A stretch of DNA of 39,338 nt. It comes from a virus. Position numbers and translations under genes: made by a program. Below the pieces are notes generated by a model. The model worked only from the letters and a program-made list of their open reading frames with translations, did no database searches and was not told the DNA's origin. The stretch is taken from the IMG/VR virus record IMGVR_UViG_3300047586_000160, positions 1 through 39,338 of that record, one strand, 5' to 3'. This document shows positions 1-8,486 of the stretch, in pieces (position 1 is the first letter of the stretch; each line of letters begins with the position of its first letter).

Positions 1-81
1 GAGCGACACCACCGCGTCGCGCAGGTTGGAAAGCCCCTTCGCGTCGTCGATGCCGAGGATCTCGCGCTCGTCTGCGTTCAT
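1..81 (-). CDS. N-terminal fragment of coiled-coil membrane protein (second copy at the circle junction)
   Basis: These are the first 27 codons of the gene annotated in full at 38798-39247, repeated here because the contig ends overlap. Translation starts at the ATG at 81-79, which overlaps the TGA of the tail-tip gene in an ATGA arrangement. This copy encodes Ile at residue 11 where the other copy encodes Val, because of the single mismatch in the terminal repeat. It is not a separate gene. Confidence 0.9.
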   Translation of the reverse strand, partial: MNADEREILGIDDAKGLSNLRDAVVSL

Positions 82-172
82 TCCCACACCTTCCAGCTCG
101 TCTTGACCTTCTTGCCGTGTACCGTCTTCCAGCCGTGCTTGGTGACCTGGTGCACGCTCGGCGCCGGCAGCC
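1..172. repeat. Left copy of 172-bp terminal direct repeat
   Basis: Bases 1-172 match 39167-39338 at 171 of 172 positions. The only difference is T at 51 against C at 39217. The repeat begins inside one gene and ends inside the next, which is what overlap at the break of a circular or circularly permuted assembly looks like. It is not placed at a gene boundary as packaging-generated ends usually are. The one mismatch suggests strain variation in the sampled population or an assembly error. Confidence 0.95.
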
Positions 173-2519
173 TGAACGGCAAGAACAGCTGCCTGTCTTC
201 CGGAGATCCGACCGATAGCGTCATGCGATCGCCGTCGAGATCGGCGTCGATGCCGGTGATGTAGATGGGCGGCTCGCCGACCACATAGGTGCGGCGCAGG
301 AACACATTGGCCGCGGTCAGCAGGAGCGGGTCGATAGTGCGCCCGTCCTCGGTGCGCAGCATCGATGAGAGCCGCACGACGACGCTGTTGCGGTAGGCGT
401 TGGCGCTGCGCAGCAGGTACTCGCGCGTGGCGATGTCGAGCGCCTGTTGCGGACTCATGATGTCGCCTGAGTAGTCCAACGTCTCGACACGGTCTTCGAC
501 GGCGGCCGTGCTGCCGTAGAGGGCGTAGCGCATCGTCCCGCGCGGGTAGGCGGCATCGGCGCCGGTCGCGTCGGTGCCGTAGGTGACCATGACACCGTCG
601 AGCGCGTTCTCGTAGTCGCCCACGATGGTGTCCGAGGTCTCATCGGCCAGGTCGCCCTTCTGCAGTGCGATCGTGGTCGCCGGCGTCGGCCACGGTCGAT
701 AGTGATCGTAGAGTCGTGGTCCGTAGATTGCCCAGTCGATGAGCGCCGGCGAGCGCGTGGCCAGGTCGCCGCAGATGGCCGCGATGCTCTGCAGGTCGCG
801 ATAGGCGCAGTGGTTGAGGGCGTCCAGCGTTTCGAGGTCGCTCTCCGTGATGAGCCCGCTGGCGGTCAGGATGTCGAGCATCGCGGAGTCGATGGTCGGC
901 GCCGTGGTCTGCGTCCACACCCGCATCTTGAGAAACTCGATATAGCGTGTGGCAGTGACACCGGTCGTGTCCGCGAGGGCATAGAGCGACACCATCGCCG
1001 CTCTCGCGGCTGAAGCGGGCTGCTTATCTTGGTCTGTCGAGGAGCCGCTGCCGTTGGTCCAGGAGACATCGCCGCCGCTCGCGTAACCGCCGTAGGAGTA
1101 CGGGATGTCTGACCAGCCGAGCTGCGCAATCCAGTTGGAGGAGGCCAGCGCCCAGCTCACGTCGTAAGTCACCTTGTAGATCTGGCGCGCGGTCGGCAAG
1201 CCCTCGTCCACGTAGTAAACCCAGTCTCCCACGTTGCCCGGGCCAGTCTCTGCCGCCTTTGTGGGTGAGCCCTTATTTACGTACAACAGCAGGTGCCCTT
1301 GATTGTCGCCGCCGATCTGCCCGTTGTTGTTCGGAGACTGCCACCAGTGCGACATGTCGGCGTCGACGACGGTCAGCGTTTGGGATTTGTTGCGCATCAA
1401 GCGCGCGAGCGTCCCTTCGAACTGAGCGTCGATGGTGCCGCCCTGCGCGCCGATCGTCGTCTCTTTCGGCAGCGCCCAGCCCTGCCAGATCGTGAACGGT
1501 CCCACCTTCAGCCACACCTTGGCGTTCGCTGCCAGCGCATTGAGCAAGGGCAGCTCCGGTCGAGCCGCGTCGATGGCAAAGCTCATGCTCGCGTTGCCAC
1601 CCGGCATGACGTTCGACCAAGCGAGGCCGGAGATGGCCAGGCCGGCTGCCTGCAGCACTTCGTTCTCGGGCGCCTGGCCGCCGATGTAGAGGCGCAGGCG
1701 GTCGCTGGGGGTCTGAAGGCGGGCGTAGACGGGCGGCGGAGGCGGTCCCAGGACGCTCCATTTGACTTGGCGCGTTAGATCAGCGAGGCCAGCGACCGTC
1801 CACTTCGCCGCGCGGGTCACGCTGACGAGGCTGTTGACGCTCCACTTAACCGCTCGCGTCTGCGACACCAGACTGGCGACGCTCCATTTGACAGCGCGCG
1901 TCTGATTAACGCGAGCCGCGACACTCCACTTGGCTTGCCGGGTCACGCTCCTGGGGTTGGCCACCGACCACTTCGCGGCGCGCACGACGGCGACGAGGCC
2001 GTTGACTCCCCATTTGACCTGTCGGGTCTTGTTCACGAGCGTGGCGACAGCCCATTTCACGGCGCGCGTTTTATTGACCAGTGAGGCGACTGACCACTTC
2101 GTCGCGCGGGTGAGACTGACCGCGCCGTTGACGCCCCATTTGACTTGGCGCGTCTTGTTCACCAGAGCCGCGACACTCCACTTGGCTTGCCGGGTCACGC
2201 TCCTGGGGTTGGCCACCGACCACTTCACCACTCGCGTCTGAGCGACGGTGGAACTCCCGCCACCGCCTTCGTAAGTGAAGGTGACAGGATCGGATTCGCC
2301 ATCGTCGTTGAAGACGACAACATCTACGTCGCCAGCGGCGTGGGCTGGTGTCGTGAAATTAAGGTTACCACGGTCGTAGGAGAAGTCAGCGCTCTCCCCA
2401 TCAATCTGTACATCGGTGACTTCCGGGTCGTTGAAGTTGCCGCCATAGATTTCAACGGAATCGCCGCCAAGGTATGTCCCGTTAGCTGGGTCAAGATAGT
2501 CGATATACGGAGCGGTCAT
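78..2519 (-). CDS. Tail-tip/baseplate protein with TIG domain and 14-residue repeats
   Basis: This 813-residue protein is the last of the tail block. Residues about 4-84 look like an IPT/TIG immunoglobulin-like domain. After a glycine linker, residues 95-258 hold twelve tandem 14-residue units of the form TRxxKWSVxxLVxx, then a run of five prolines. The remaining 550 residues resemble siphovirus tail-tip proteins: beta-rich, with a segment reading out phi-x-x-G-D-Y-E-N and a C-terminal beta domain. By position after the tape measure and distal tail genes it should sit at the tail tip and contact the host. The TIG domain and repeat stalk fit an adhesin role, which is inference. The ATG at 2519 is the only good start. 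Its TGA overlaps the ATG of the next gene across the circle junction. Confidence 0.8.
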   Translation of the reverse strand: MTAPYIDYLDPANGTYLGGDSVEIYGGNFNDPEVTDVQIDGESADFSYDRGNLNFTTPAHAAGDVDVVVFNDDGESDPVTFTYEGGGGSSTVAQTRVVKWSVANPRSVTRQAKWSVAALVNKTRQVKWGVNGAVSLTRATKWSVASLVNKTRAVKWAVATLVNKTRQVKWGVNGLVAVVRAAKWSVANPRSVTRQAKWSVAARVNQTRAVKWSVASLVSQTRAVKWSVNSLVSVTRAAKWTVAGLADLTRQVKWSVLGPPPPPVYARLQTPSDRLRLYIGGQAPENEVLQAAGLAISGLAWSNVMPGGNASMSFAIDAARPELPLLNALAANAKVWLKVGPFTIWQGWALPKETTIGAQGGTIDAQFEGTLARLMRNKSQTLTVVDADMSHWWQSPNNNGQIGGDNQGHLLLYVNKGSPTKAAETGPGNVGDWVYYVDEGLPTARQIYKVTYDVSWALASSNWIAQLGWSDIPYSYGGYASGGDVSWTNGSGSSTDQDKQPASAARAAMVSLYALADTTGVTATRYIEFLKMRVWTQTTAPTIDSAMLDILTASGLITESDLETLDALNHCAYRDLQSIAAICGDLATRSPALIDWAIYGPRLYDHYRPWPTPATTIALQKGDLADETSDTIVGDYENALDGVMVTYGTDATGADAAYPRGTMRYALYGSTAAVEDRVETLDYSGDIMSPQQALDIATREYLLRSANAYRNSVVVRLSSMLRTEDGRTIDPLLLTAANVFLRRTYVVGEPPIYITGIDADLDGDRMTLSVGSPEDRQLFLPFRLPAPSVHQVTKHGWKTVHGKKVKTSWKVWE
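1746..2237 (-). repeat. 42-bp tandem repeats inside the tail-tip gene (12 units)
   Basis: Eleven full 42-bp units and one partial unit encode the TRxxKWSV repeats. A higher-order copy is visible: a segment of nearly 60 bases around 1917-1974 recurs almost exactly 252 bp (six units) away around 2169-2226. That suggests expansion by duplication of a block of units as well as single units. Such repeats are prone to length change by slippage or recombination. Confidence 0.9.
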
Positions 2520-2561
2520 TGAGTCACCGTGTTCTCACCATGGGAATGGGGCTGCTTACTA

Positions 2562-3083
2562 TCAGGGAACCGTGTCGCCTTCCCACTTGAGGTCGGCTTC
2601 GATGCTGGCGATAGCCACGGTGTTCGCGGGCACCACGCGCTTGAGCGCGATTCCCTGGTAATCGTTCTGTGACAGCGGCGTCGCCAGAGCCAGCCCACCT
2701 GCCTTCGTGGTCGGGCCAGAAAAGGAGCCGATGCCGGTCGGCACGGTGAACTGGTCGGCACCGGCTGTGATGGCCGCATTCTTGGCGGTGGCGAGGGCGA
2801 TGGTGAACAGCTCAGCCGGACTATCTGCCGGCACCGCGGTCAGCCACGCCATGACGTTCTGCCAGCCGTTTGCGTTGGCATCGGTGTTCTTGAGGTAGAT
2901 CACACGGTACTGCGTGACGCCGGCTACAGCCTGGTCGCCTGTTACCAGCGGGAACAGGTCGTTGACGGTGCCTCCAGACCACTCGGCGCTGGATATCGCG
3001 CCGCCGATCGAGAGCAGCGGGTTCGAGTTGCTTCCCCCGCCTGAGAAGTACGTCTTCAAGTTGCCTGATGCTATGGCTGTCAT
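2562..3083 (-). CDS. Tail-associated virion protein, 173 aa
   Basis: The product is 173 residues, glycine-, serine- and threonine-rich with alternating hydrophobic stretches, which suggests a beta-sandwich virion protein. It has no signal peptide, membrane segment or catalytic motif that I can recognise. It lies between the distal tail gene (10 bases upstream in the transcript) and the tail-tip gene, so a baseplate or tail-tip role is likely. The ATG at 3083 has a clear GGAGA ribosome binding site four bases away. A minor tail protein or a small virion decoration protein are both possible. Confidence 0.6.
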   Translation of the reverse strand: MTAIASGNLKTYFSGGGSNSNPLLSIGGAISSAEWSGGTVNDLFPLVTGDQAVAGVTQYRVIYLKNTDANANGWQNVMAWLTAVPADSPAELFTIALATAKNAAITAGADQFTVPTGIGSFSGPTTKAGGLALATPLSQNDYQGIALKRVVPANTVAIASIEADLKWEGDTVP

Positions 3084-3092
3084 GTGTTCTCC

Positions 3093-4328
3093 TTAGATGC
3101 TCGCGTAACGGGGGTAATACTTGATGGTCGCGGTCACGTTGCAGCTCGCGCCGCCCGCCGGACTCTCGACGAAGAGCGGGAGCTTGGTCGCCCCGACAGC
3201 GTCGATCGTGCCGGCGATCGCTCCGGCGTAGCTCTCGATGTCGTCAGCCCAGATCTTGCCGTCACCGGCGAAGTTGAGGATCGAGCAGTTGCCCGCCTTG
3301 TCAGGATGATGCCAGCCGAGGAAGGGCGCCGGCAGCAGAAAGAGGAAGTCCAGGCCCACACCGGCGTCGCCGGCTCCGCAGGCCATGTAGACCGCGTAGG
3401 TGCTGGCCGCGGCGTTGCGGACCGAGAGCGCCGGCGCCCAGGCGCTCCCGAGCACGGCGATGTGCCAGCCGGTCTGCGCGTCCGTGTAGACATTGGGTAG
3501 CGCTCCGAAGCGCGCGTAACTCGTCGCCACCCCGCTCCAGGAGGCGATCTTCGCGAGCACCAGGAAGGGTCCCGCCTCGAGTGCCAGGGCGGCATCCGAG
3601 AAGACGCCCGTGGCCTCGGCACCGGTGTTCTTCTCGCAGTCGTGCGCGGCGTCGGTGCCGTGACGGCCCGTGCCCTCGTGCACTTTCGTGCACGTGCCGC
3701 CGCTCCAGGAGCCGTCTTCTCCCTCGCGGATGTAGTCGGTCAGGCCCAGCAGCGAGTTCTTGGCCTGGAGTCCGACGTACACGGCGTGGAGCTGGCCGGC
3801 GGTGATGCTGGCCAGGGTGATGTCAAGCGGCGTCGGGAGATCGCCAAGGATGACGCCGCAGTCGAGCAGGGCCGGGCAGCTTAGCGGCCAGGGAATAGTC
3901 ACACTCCTCTGGATCCCGTAAGCGTACGGCTCGGCGACGAGCGGGATATCGAGATCGACGGAGTGCAGCGCTTCGCGCTTGACATTGACCGGGATCGGCA
4001 TGGCGGCCTGTTGCACGAGGATGACCGTGCGGATCTCCGTGTCGTCCGACAGCTGCGCAGACAGCGTGTTCGAGGGTTTCTGGTACTCGTCTTGCAGCGC
4101 CTGGATCTTGGCGCGCAGGTCAGTGGCCGATGAGGCGTAGATGCGGAGCTTGAGCGTATCCGTCCAGAAGCCGGTGACCGCACGCGGGAGCTGCCGGGGT
4201 ACGCTCCACTGTGAGACGAGCGCGGCGCCGCCGGCATCGACCGGTGGAGAAGAGAACGGGAACGGCTCGAGCACGCTGTAACCGTTTGCCCGGCTGAGAG
4301 TCGTCGCTCCCCAGACGGGTGGTTGCAT
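3093..4328 (-). CDS. Distal tail (Dit-like) protein
   Basis: This 411-residue protein follows the tape measure gene with an ATGA overlap at 4328. In siphoviruses that slot is normally the distal tail protein, the hub that joins the tail tube to the tip. Residues about 1-150 match the style of that family: an N-terminal beta domain, then a helix rich in charged residues and a segment on numerical tilings of tail rings. The C-terminal half is a longer beta-rich region with several cysteines, consistent with a carbohydrate-binding or galectin-like insertion. The assignment rests mainly on gene order. Confidence 0.6.
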   Translation of the reverse strand: MQPPVWGATTLSRANGYSVLEPFPFSSPPVDAGGAALVSQWSVPRQLPRAVTGFWTDTLKLRIYASSATDLRAKIQALQDEYQKPSNTLSAQLSDDTEIRTVILVQQAAMPIPVNVKREALHSVDLDIPLVAEPYAYGIQRSVTIPWPLSCPALLDCGVILGDLPTPLDITLASITAGQLHAVYVGLQAKNSLLGLTDYIREGEDGSWSGGTCTKVHEGTGRHGTDAAHDCEKNTGAEATGVFSDAALALEAGPFLVLAKIASWSGVATSYARFGALPNVYTDAQTGWHIAVLGSAWAPALSVRNAAASTYAVYMACGAGDAGVGLDFLFLLPAPFLGWHHPDKAGNCSILNFAGDGKIWADDIESYAGAIAGTIDAVGATKLPLFVESPAGGASCNVTATIKYYPRYASI

Positions 4329-6388
4329 CAGACGTACGCCCGCGCCAGCTCACGGCCGCGGCGCTGGAAGAGGGCCGCCACCTCTATGGCTACCTGCTTG
4401 GGGTCAGCCTTGTCGCTGTGGACCTCGACGGTGACGTACACATCGCCGGCACCCGCAAGCCCCGAGCGTGCGCTCACCGCGGCCCCGGACCTTGATACGC
4501 CTGCCTGCCGCAGCAACTCCGCCATGCGTCTCGGCTTGCTGAGAGGCAGCAGCAGTTCCGGCCCCTCGTCTCCCATGACGCCGAGCGTGGGCTTGGTGAA
4601 GAGGCCGCCCCGAGCCCAGAAGCCGATGTAGTTGTTGTGCGAGTCGTAATGAGCCGTGCCGGAGCTCTTGGCGCCCACATGCATCCAGACGGTGGAAGGA
4701 ATGCTCTTCACTAGCTTGTTGATGGCCGTCTGCGCCGCGCTTGTGTCGGCGCTGATGTGGATGGCCGGCGGCTTGATGCCGGCCACCACGGCGAGGAACT
4801 TGGCAGCTCCCTGCTGACCGGCCTTGGTGAACGCCGGCGGCATCGAACTCGTGTCGGGAGACGGCACCTTGTGGCCCTTGAGGTTCTGGTCGACCTGGAA
4901 GAGCGCCTGTTGGATCTGCGCCTTGTCGGTCTGCAGTTTGGCGATGATGGCCGCCTTGGCCGCGGTCGGCCCACCGCCCTGAGACTGCACGGCCGCGATC
5001 TGCTTGTTGATGTCGGCGATTTGCCCCGTCAGGGTCGCTTTGTCGATCGTCAGTTTGGCGCGCAGTACCACCGACGCAGATGGCTGCGGTGGCAGAGCCG
5101 CGGCGCCCCTAGCTCCGAAGCGCACCGGCAACGCTCCCGGCCGGTTTGGGCCGGTATGCACCCCAGCCAGGAAGGGGGCCGAGACAACAGTGGTTACCAT
5201 GGCCGCGCCGATAGCCGTCCCGATTGCGACAGCCGCGGCGCTCATGGTCGCGGCCGCGGCGCCGCCAACAGTAGCGCCACTGGCAGCTGCTCCCGTCGTC
5301 GTGCCGGTGAGTACCGAACCCCAAGCGGCCGCTCCCGCTCCGCCGGCGGCACCAGCGACTCGTGCCCCGATGGCACCAGCGACTCGTGCCCCTCCACTCA
5401 GCAGCGACATCACGCCCCTGCTGACCTTCCAGGTGGCGAAGGCGACACCGATGGCGCGCGCGTGTTTGGCGATGAAGGCCAGAACCTTCTCCATCGTCGA
5501 AAGGACGCCGACGATAGTGGTCAGGATCTTCGCACCGTGCTTCCCGAGCCAATCGAACACTCCCTTGATGGCATTCAGGACCGCCGGCTCGTGCTTCGTC
5601 CAGAACTGCTGGATGGCCGGGAAGACGCGGTTCATCAGCGTCTGGGCCATCAGCCCGGCCTTGACCTTGAGCATGTCCCACCAGAAGCTCATCAGGCGCT
5701 GGTTGCCGATGAACTTCTGGTAGGTCGCCATGTCCTTGCCGGTGAACATGCCGAACTGCTGGATCTGCTTGTTGTAGCCGGCCATCGCGCTCTGCGACTT
5801 CAACAGCCAGGGCAACAGTTCGCGGCCGCCGCGCCCGAACAGCGCCGTCGCGAGGTAGGAGCGCTTGGCCGAGTCCGTCATCGCCGAGAGCCGGTCGCGC
5901 ACCTGCTGCAGTACGTCGGCGCTGGAGAGCCACCGGCCGTTGACGTCTTTGAGGGTGACGCCCAGCTGCTGGAAGGTCACGATCTTGGCCTTCATGCCCA
6001 GGTGCGCCGCGCCGAGGTTCTTCTCGAAGAAGCCGATGCCGGTAGCGGCCGCGGTCGCCTCCACGCCCGACAATCGGAACTGCCCGGCCAGCAGCGCGAC
6101 CTGTGGTGTCGTCATGCCGGTCAAGCGATGCAGCTTGAGTAAACCGCCCATCCACGTGCTGGCGGCGCCCACGATGCTCTTGAGGGCTCGCCACACGGCG
6201 TAGACGCCGATCATTAGGACGCCGAACGCAGCGGCGGCCAGCAGAGCGCCCATACGCAGCATGTGCCCGAAGCGCGAGCCGGTCTGGCCGGCCCCGGTGA
6301 GTCCCCTGTTGAGCTGGCGTAGCGCGCTGACGGCCCCAGCACTGTTGCCGTTGATGCTCAGGCGCAGGGACTGTGTGAGGCCGCCCAC
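4328..6388 (-). CDS. Tape measure protein
   Basis: The 686-residue product has the usual tape measure features: an N-terminal amphipathic helical segment, a hydrophobic stretch at about residues 45-70, a long alanine/glycine-rich central region with possible membrane-active helices (about 330-420), a charged coiled coil near 440-500, and a C-terminal block with the common motif GLFTKPTLGVMGDEGPE. Tape measure length sets tail length. At roughly 0.15 nm per residue this predicts a tail near 100 nm, short for a siphovirus. The GTG start at 6388 has a GGGGT ribosome binding site and follows the preceding stop by three bases. Its stop overlaps the distal tail start. Confidence 0.9.
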   Translation of the reverse strand: MGGLTQSLRLSINGNSAGAVSALRQLNRGLTGAGQTGSRFGHMLRMGALLAAAAFGVLMIGVYAVWRALKSIVGAASTWMGGLLKLHRLTGMTTPQVALLAGQFRLSGVEATAAATGIGFFEKNLGAAHLGMKAKIVTFQQLGVTLKDVNGRWLSSADVLQQVRDRLSAMTDSAKRSYLATALFGRGGRELLPWLLKSQSAMAGYNKQIQQFGMFTGKDMATYQKFIGNQRLMSFWWDMLKVKAGLMAQTLMNRVFPAIQQFWTKHEPAVLNAIKGVFDWLGKHGAKILTTIVGVLSTMEKVLAFIAKHARAIGVAFATWKVSRGVMSLLSGGARVAGAIGARVAGAAGGAGAAAWGSVLTGTTTGAAASGATVGGAAAATMSAAAVAIGTAIGAAMVTTVVSAPFLAGVHTGPNRPGALPVRFGARGAAALPPQPSASVVLRAKLTIDKATLTGQIADINKQIAAVQSQGGGPTAAKAAIIAKLQTDKAQIQQALFQVDQNLKGHKVPSPDTSSMPPAFTKAGQQGAAKFLAVVAGIKPPAIHISADTSAAQTAINKLVKSIPSTVWMHVGAKSSGTAHYDSHNNYIGFWARGGLFTKPTLGVMGDEGPELLLPLSKPRRMAELLRQAGVSRSGAAVSARSGLAGAGDVYVTVEVHSDKADPKQVAIEVAALFQRRGRELARAYV

Positions 6389-6391
6389 GTC

Positions 6392-6784
6392 TTACCCCAG
6401 GCCGATGCCGAGCATGGTGGTCAGGAAGTTCTTGTCGACATCGTCGATGTCGTCGATGCAGAGGCAGCCCTCTTTGGGCATGAGACTCACCGGCGGATCG
6501 ACGATGCACTTGGCGATCTGCCACTCGACGGCCGCGGTACGCTCCTCCAGCGTCACGTCGCCGTTATCGGTTGCACGCCGCAGCGCGGAGAGAATGTCGT
6601 CGGGAAGCTGGCCGGTCTTCACCCAGACGAACAGGTTAGCCCGCAGGGCCTTGACCAGGGCTCCGCTCGGGAGTTCGTATTCCTGCGGGCCGCGTGGCCA
6701 GTTGGCCGGCGTGGATGGCTTTTTGGCTTTCCGTATGGGTGTGACTTTCGCCGCCGGAGCGGGCTCGGTCTCGTCGTCGGGCAT
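6392..6784 (-). CDS. Tail assembly chaperone-like protein (second of two)
   Basis: The product has 130 residues. The motif ELPSGALVKALRANLFVWVKTGQLP is typical in style of tail assembly chaperones of Gram-positive phages, and the gene lies between the first chaperone-like gene and the tape measure gene. These chaperones coat the tape measure during tail assembly and are not in the virion. I chose the ATG at 6784, which has AAGGAG upstream, over the in-frame GTG at 6811. The upstream reading frame is open back into the preceding gene, so a programmed frameshift cannot be excluded (see findings). Confidence 0.65.
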   Translation of the reverse strand: MPDDETEPAPAAKVTPIRKAKKPSTPANWPRGPQEYELPSGALVKALRANLFVWVKTGQLPDDILSALRRATDNGDVTLEERTAAVEWQIAKCIVDPPVSLMPKEGCLCIDDIDDVDKNFLTTMLGIGLG

Positions 6785-6788
6785 GTCT

Positions 6789-7145
6789 TTAGTTCTCCTT
6801 CTGCGCTTCACGCAGCGCGCTCAACAGGTTCAGGTCGCATTCGTAGGCCAGCACCGGGTCGGCGATGCGCAGACGAACGCTGGGGGCCACGGAGAAGGAC
6901 TCACACAGAGCGGCGAGGCCGACACCGTCCTCGTCTGCCCCCAAGCGCTCCAGCGCCCAGCAGGCGACGAAGAAGGCGTCGTCCTCGCAGAGGTCGTAAG
7001 CCGAGTCCTCGCAACCTTCCAGGCAGACGTTGGCCAGCATGTCGGCGTTGAGGGGACCGTGGCTCGCCAGGTCGAGCAGCCGCCGGACCTTAGGAGGCTC
7101 CAGCTCGAGTTCCAGCCTGCTCGGCAGTGTGACCGTCTCGGGCAT
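6789..7145 (-). CDS. Tail assembly chaperone-like protein (first of two)
   Basis: This 118-residue, leucine-rich acidic protein starts at the ATG at 7145, which overlaps the major tail protein stop (ATGA). It lies exactly where lambda gpG-type chaperones lie: after the major tail protein and before the tape measure. No domain is recognisable by eye. Five cysteines are present but not in a zinc-like arrangement. It ends two codons after an AAGGAG that serves the next gene. Confidence 0.5.
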   Translation of the reverse strand: MPETVTLPSRLELELEPPKVRRLLDLASHGPLNADMLANVCLEGCEDSAYDLCEDDAFFVACWALERLGADEDGVGLAALCESFSVAPSVRLRIADPVLAYECDLNLLSALREAQKEN

Positions 7146-8182
7146 CAGGCATAGGTCTCGTAGGCCGTGGTGGCGTTGACCAGCGTGATCGTGGCGATGG
7201 TGTTGGTCGTGGGGTCGAGCATGGCCTTGTAGTCGAAGCTGGCCCCGTGGGCGGGCAGGTTGCTTATCTCGTCCGGCTTGCCCGCTTTGTACATGCAGCA
7301 CGGGAACTGCAGCCAGAGCGCGTGCTTGTAGGCGCCCGTGGCTGCCACCGTGTTGAGGAACTTGATCTTGGCCGCGAACGTCGTGCCGCCGATGAAGGCG
7401 TTCCAGTCGACGCTCTCCAGGCTGCGCTTGACGATGGTGCCGCCGAACTGCGGATGGGCACTGCGTTCGAGGATGTTGTAGAAGAGGCTGGCGACTGAGA
7501 AGTCGTGCCCGAAGGCGAGGCCGTTATCGATCTTGGTGGTGAATTCCTTGGTGCTGGCGCTGTTGGCGAGCCAGGAGAGCGTCATCATGCCCTCGTAGAA
7601 GGGGGGCGGCGTCTCGTAGGCCAGCACGAGCGTCGGGTCGGCGATCAGCGCCCAGTAGAGCGCCTTGTAGGCGATGGCGGCTCCCCAGACGCTGCCGTCC
7701 GGCTTGAGCTCGAGGCTGTCGATGCCGAACCCGGAGAGCTGGTAGAACTTGCCGCTCGGCGGCGCCGTCAGCACCTTGGCCGTCTTCGCCAGGACAGTCG
7801 CGGGTGTGGTGCCGCCGACCGTCCAGACGAAGCGGTGTGCGTTGGTCGGGATGGTCGCCCCGTCGGGGTCGGTGATGACGCCGTTTCCGGCGGTGTGCAC
7901 CGCAGAGACCTGCGAGGCCAGCGTCATCAGCACGCCGAGGTTGCCGGGCCGGGGACGGAGGCTCATGTTGGCGCTGGGTTCGTAGCCGGCAGCGCCCGGG
8001 CCCGGTGGGTCGCCCAGTCCGCCGGCCATCTCGTCGTCGGTGTTCGCCGGCTGCACGCCGGGGTCCGGGTCCAGCGTCTGGGCTTTGACGTCGAAGGTGT
8101 TGGAGGAGACGGCGTTGGCCGTGCCCTCCGTGTTCTGGTTCTGCTCAAGCGCCATGCGCACGTAGCCGCCGGGAGCACTCAC
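7145..8182 (-). CDS. Major tail tube protein
   Basis: A 345-residue protein in the position of the major tail protein, just before the chaperone pair and tape measure. The sequence has the alternating beta pattern of tail tube proteins with a typical opening in which an early segment reads EGTANAVSSNTFDVKAQ. It also has internal domains that could be exposed loops. The GTG start at 8182 overlaps the preceding TGA (GTGA). It is larger than minimal tube proteins of about 150-200 residues, so it probably carries an extra surface domain. Confidence 0.75.
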   Translation of the reverse strand: MSAPGGYVRMALEQNQNTEGTANAVSSNTFDVKAQTLDPDPGVQPANTDDEMAGGLGDPPGPGAAGYEPSANMSLRPRPGNLGVLMTLASQVSAVHTAGNGVITDPDGATIPTNAHRFVWTVGGTTPATVLAKTAKVLTAPPSGKFYQLSGFGIDSLELKPDGSVWGAAIAYKALYWALIADPTLVLAYETPPPFYEGMMTLSWLANSASTKEFTTKIDNGLAFGHDFSVASLFYNILERSAHPQFGGTIVKRSLESVDWNAFIGGTTFAAKIKFLNTVAATGAYKHALWLQFPCCMYKAGKPDEISNLPAHGASFDYKAMLDPTTNTIATITLVNATTAYETYA

Positions 8183-8472
8183 GACCCACCGCCTTTCTTC
8201 TTCGCAGCCGGCGGGGCATCGTGTGGCTCTGCCGCGTCCGATGGCTCGGACTCGTCGGCTTTCTGGTCTTCCTGCTGGGGCTCGTCGACGTCCGCTTCAT
8301 CGACGTCGACGATGACAAACGGCAGAGGCAGCTCGTCGATGAGCGACTGCGCCTGCTCTTCTGTGAGGCCGAGCTCTGAGAGCGGCGTCACCGTGCCCGG
8401 GCCGTGCTCACCCGGGAAGCCGATGAACTGCCGCCTCTCGTAGGCATCCGGCCAGGTGATGGCCTTGGGCAT
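8179..8472 (-). CDS. Small acidic protein of the head-tail region
   Basis: This 97-residue protein ends in a low-complexity tail of acidic residues, alanine, proline and a final KKKGGG. The N-terminal half carries a short folded segment with WPDAYERRQ and GLTEEQAQSLIDELP. I do not recognise a family. I chose the ATG at 8472 because AAAGGAG lies eight bases upstream; the in-frame GTG at 8490 has no such site. It is placed between a tail terminator-like gene and the tail tube gene, so a connector or assembly role is plausible. Confidence 0.55.
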   Translation of the reverse strand: MPKAITWPDAYERRQFIGFPGEHGPGTVTPLSELGLTEEQAQSLIDELPLPFVIVDVDEADVDEPQQEDQKADESEPSDAAEPHDAPPAAKKKGGGS

Positions 8473-8486
8473 GGCGGTGGCTCCTT

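Noticed and set aside
1746-2237. CRISPR array
   Set aside because: The 42-bp units are contiguous, coding and without unique spacers. The same holds for the 18-bp repeats at 27166-27489.
4757-6524. Long open frames on both strands overlapping the tape measure gene
   Set aside because: Out-of-frame shadows of the tape measure gene with arginine/alanine-rich composition.
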